A stretch of DNA of 7,417 nucleotides from Bacteroidota bacterium. GTDB lineage: Bacteria > Bacteroidota > Bacteroidia > Bacteroidales > 4484-276. The notes under the pieces were generated by a model that searched no databases, was not told the DNA's origin, and was given only the letters and a program-made list of their open reading frames with translations. Shown here one piece after another: positions 6,044 to 7,417 of the stretch. Every line of letters starts with the position of its first letter. Within the stretch, counting starts at the first letter, position 1. A program made the position numbers and the translations under genes. The DNA is taken from NCBI GenBank assembly GCA_013203545.1, contig JABMQA010000635.1, forward strand, positions 1 to 7,417, in the 5' to 3' direction.

Positions 6044-7267
6044 ATGAAAAACGTATTTTTTCCCGGCCTGATGTGTTTATCATTTGTGATAGCATTTAGT
6101 GTTAGCGCACAGGAATATGGAATTAACCTCGGAAGTATAGTCAATGCCGAAAGTAATATCGATCCTTTGAAAGATTCAACTCACAATTGCCGGTTTTGGG
6201 GTATGCTTTCTGCCGGGAGTTTTAACGACAGCACCAAAATGAGTCATTTGAATTCCTTGCGGCACCTGGCTTCATCAAATCCTAACGGATGGGGATTCGG
6301 TTTTTATACAGAAACGGTAAAAGGTGGGATTATTCCGGTATTATACAGGGGTATGTGGCGTGCCGATGAGGATTACCTCTTTGATACCAGCGCCAAACTT
6401 ATGTTGAACAATTTATCAACTTGTGGTATAGCGCACATCCGGAATTCTTCATCAGGTTATGTAAATATTCCAAATCCGCACCCATTTTACACAAAGTCGA
6501 TGCAGCGGGATTTCTCAATGCTTTTTGCTCATAATGGAACGCTGAGCAAACCTACACTTGTAACATTGCTTGATACATACACTGATAACAACCATTATAG
6601 TTATAGTGGAGACGGTGTTAATGATCCTAACCATGATAGTGATCTTTACAGGCTATTCCTGATGAAATGGATTGACGAACATCCTTACGGTAGTGTAACC
6701 GCTTGTCTGACCAATGCATTAATTTTGCTAACCACCGAAATGGGATCAGGACGTTCGTATAATTTTATTATGGCTTCATCTTCCGATACACTTTGGGCGC
6801 TACGATATGGCAATACTTTGTCGTATCGTCGTGAGAGCGGGTCGTTGGGATTTGTTTGGGAAGTTGCCTCTGAACCTTTGGGTGGAACAGATTGGGTGAA
6901 AGCGACCAACCATTATCTTTATGTGTTCACAACAAGCCAGGCAACACCCGACTCTGTACTGATAGAAAATCAGGCAGGCGGTGTGCCTGAAATGATTGAT
7001 AAAAGCATTTCTGTTGGTTTTAAATTTGCAAATCCTACTGCTGGAAATTCGCTCGATATTGAAATAAATGCAAATAATAGTCAATCGGTGTCTTTGCAAT
7101 TGTTTGATACCAGAGGGCAATTTTTATCGAAAAAATCTAATATTACCGTTCATAGCGGTGCGAATCATTTTATTTACGACATCAGCCACTTAAAGGCGGG
7201 CATGTATTTCCTGAAAATGGTAGCCGGGAAAAACAGTCAAACAAAAAAAATAGTTATTGCCCATTAA
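6044..7267 (+). CDS. Secreted class II glutamine amidotransferase-like protein with T9SS sorting domain
   Basis: The 407-aa product begins with a Sec signal peptide (K2, hydrophobic 4-20, probable cleavage after SVSA at 22). About 26 residues later a class II (Ntn) glutamine amidotransferase domain opens with CRFWG, its Cys49 taking the place of the usual residue-2 nucleophile. The rest of the active-site signature is present: NGWGFGFY (81-88), HIR with Arg133 for substrate carboxylate, NPHPF (144-148), FAHNGTL with Asn164-Gly165 for the oxyanion hole, and DSD (198-200). This pattern is close to cytoplasmic YafJ/DUG3-type proteins, which hydrolyse glutamine or gamma-glutamyl amides. No synthase or acceptor domain is fused. 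Residues from about 322 form a T9SS type-A-like sorting domain (FANPTAG, LQLFDTRGQFL, YDISHLKAGMYFLK, TKKIVI), so the protein should cross the outer membrane. ATG at 6044 is fixed by the signal peptide. Substrate is unknown; an extracellular glutaminase or gamma-glutamyl hydrolase is inference. Confidence 0.85.
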   Translation: MKNVFFPGLMCLSFVIAFSVSAQEYGINLGSIVNAESNIDPLKDSTHNCRFWGMLSAGSFNDSTKMSHLNSLRHLASSNPNGWGFGFYTETVKGGIIPVLYRGMWRADEDYLFDTSAKLMLNNLSTCGIAHIRNSSSGYVNIPNPHPFYTKSMQRDFSMLFAHNGTLSKPTLVTLLDTYTDNNHYSYSGDGVNDPNHDSDLYRLFLMKWIDEHPYGSVTACLTNALILLTTEMGSGRSYNFIMASSSDTLWALRYGNTLSYRRESGSLGFVWEVASEPLGGTDWVKATNHYLYVFTTSQATPDSVLIENQAGGVPEMIDKSISVGFKFANPTAGNSLDIEINANNSQSVSLQLFDTRGQFLSKKSNITVHSGANHFIYDISHLKAGMYFLKMVAGKNSQTKKIVIAH

Positions 7268-7284
7268 AATCGCTAAAATTAAAA

Positions 7285-7301
7285 TTGGGAACAGTTCCCA
7301 A
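7285..7301. repeat. 17-base palindrome downstream of the amidotransferase gene
   Basis: TTGGGAAC (7285-7292) and GTTCCCAA (7294-7301) are exact reverse complements around one A, 17 bases after the stop codon. An A-run rather than a T-run follows, so a typical intrinsic terminator is not supported. A protein-binding dyad or a hairpin protecting the mRNA 3' end are alternatives. Confidence 0.5.
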
Positions 7302-7417
7302 AAACAGCTTTTATTGCATATAAAAAGTTGCGATTGTTCCTTGAAGATAATCTACATTTTTTCATCACAAGACTGAAAAAAAACCACTTCGTGGGAACAT
7401 CCCTTTGGCAAAACAGA

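Noticed and set aside
7393..7406. CCAC-TTC-GTGG hairpin and possible promoter near the window end
   Set aside because: Four base pairs only, no exact TAnnTTTG box and no gene start visible before the window ends.

Overview
The window reads as chromosomal DNA from a member of the Bacteroidota, most likely Bacteroidales or a close relative. Three things point there. The last gene ends in a type IX secretion (T9SS) sorting domain, which is specific to this phylum. Three genes are preceded by exact TAnnTTTG boxes, the Bacteroidota -7 promoter element. No start codon has a Shine-Dalgarno sequence in front of it; the leaders are A/T-rich. All five genes lie on the + strand. I found no tRNA, rRNA, CRISPR array or transposase gene.

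Layout. (1) 1-995: mltG, a membrane-anchored endolytic murein transglycosylase, missing only its extreme N terminus. (2) 1171-2271: ychF, a translation-associated P-loop NTPase with its own -7 box. (3) 2272-2966: 695 bases with no credible gene. This is a repeat island: a heptanucleotide tandem array on the left, a degenerate inverted copy of it on the right, and hairpins and palindromes between them. (4) 2967-4274 and 4389-5726: a lysine-2-oxoglutarate reductase and a saccharopine dehydrogenase. These correspond to the two halves of the animal bifunctional enzyme AASS, but here are two genes separated by 114 bases that contain a candidate terminator. A very clear intrinsic terminator follows the second gene. 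(5) 6044-7267: a secreted class II glutamine amidotransferase-like protein with a signal peptide, a complete set of Ntn-hydrolase active-site motifs and a T9SS sorting domain, with its own promoter and a long leader. (6) 7268-7417: a short tail holding one palindrome.

How the genes fit together. The lysine pair forms a pathway unit: lysine + 2-oxoglutarate <-> saccharopine <-> 2-aminoadipate semialdehyde + glutamate. mltG and ychF are housekeeping genes with no visible link to it. The amidotransferase seems to be an independent unit; its glutamine/glutamate chemistry makes a metabolic link to the lysine pair imaginable, but the sequence does not show one.

The most unusual item is the amidotransferase. 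Its predicted catalytic cysteine is residue 49, behind a signal peptide and about 26 further residues, so it would need proteolytic exposure outside the cytoplasm. Second are the repeat island and the fungal-like features of the split saccharopine enzymes.
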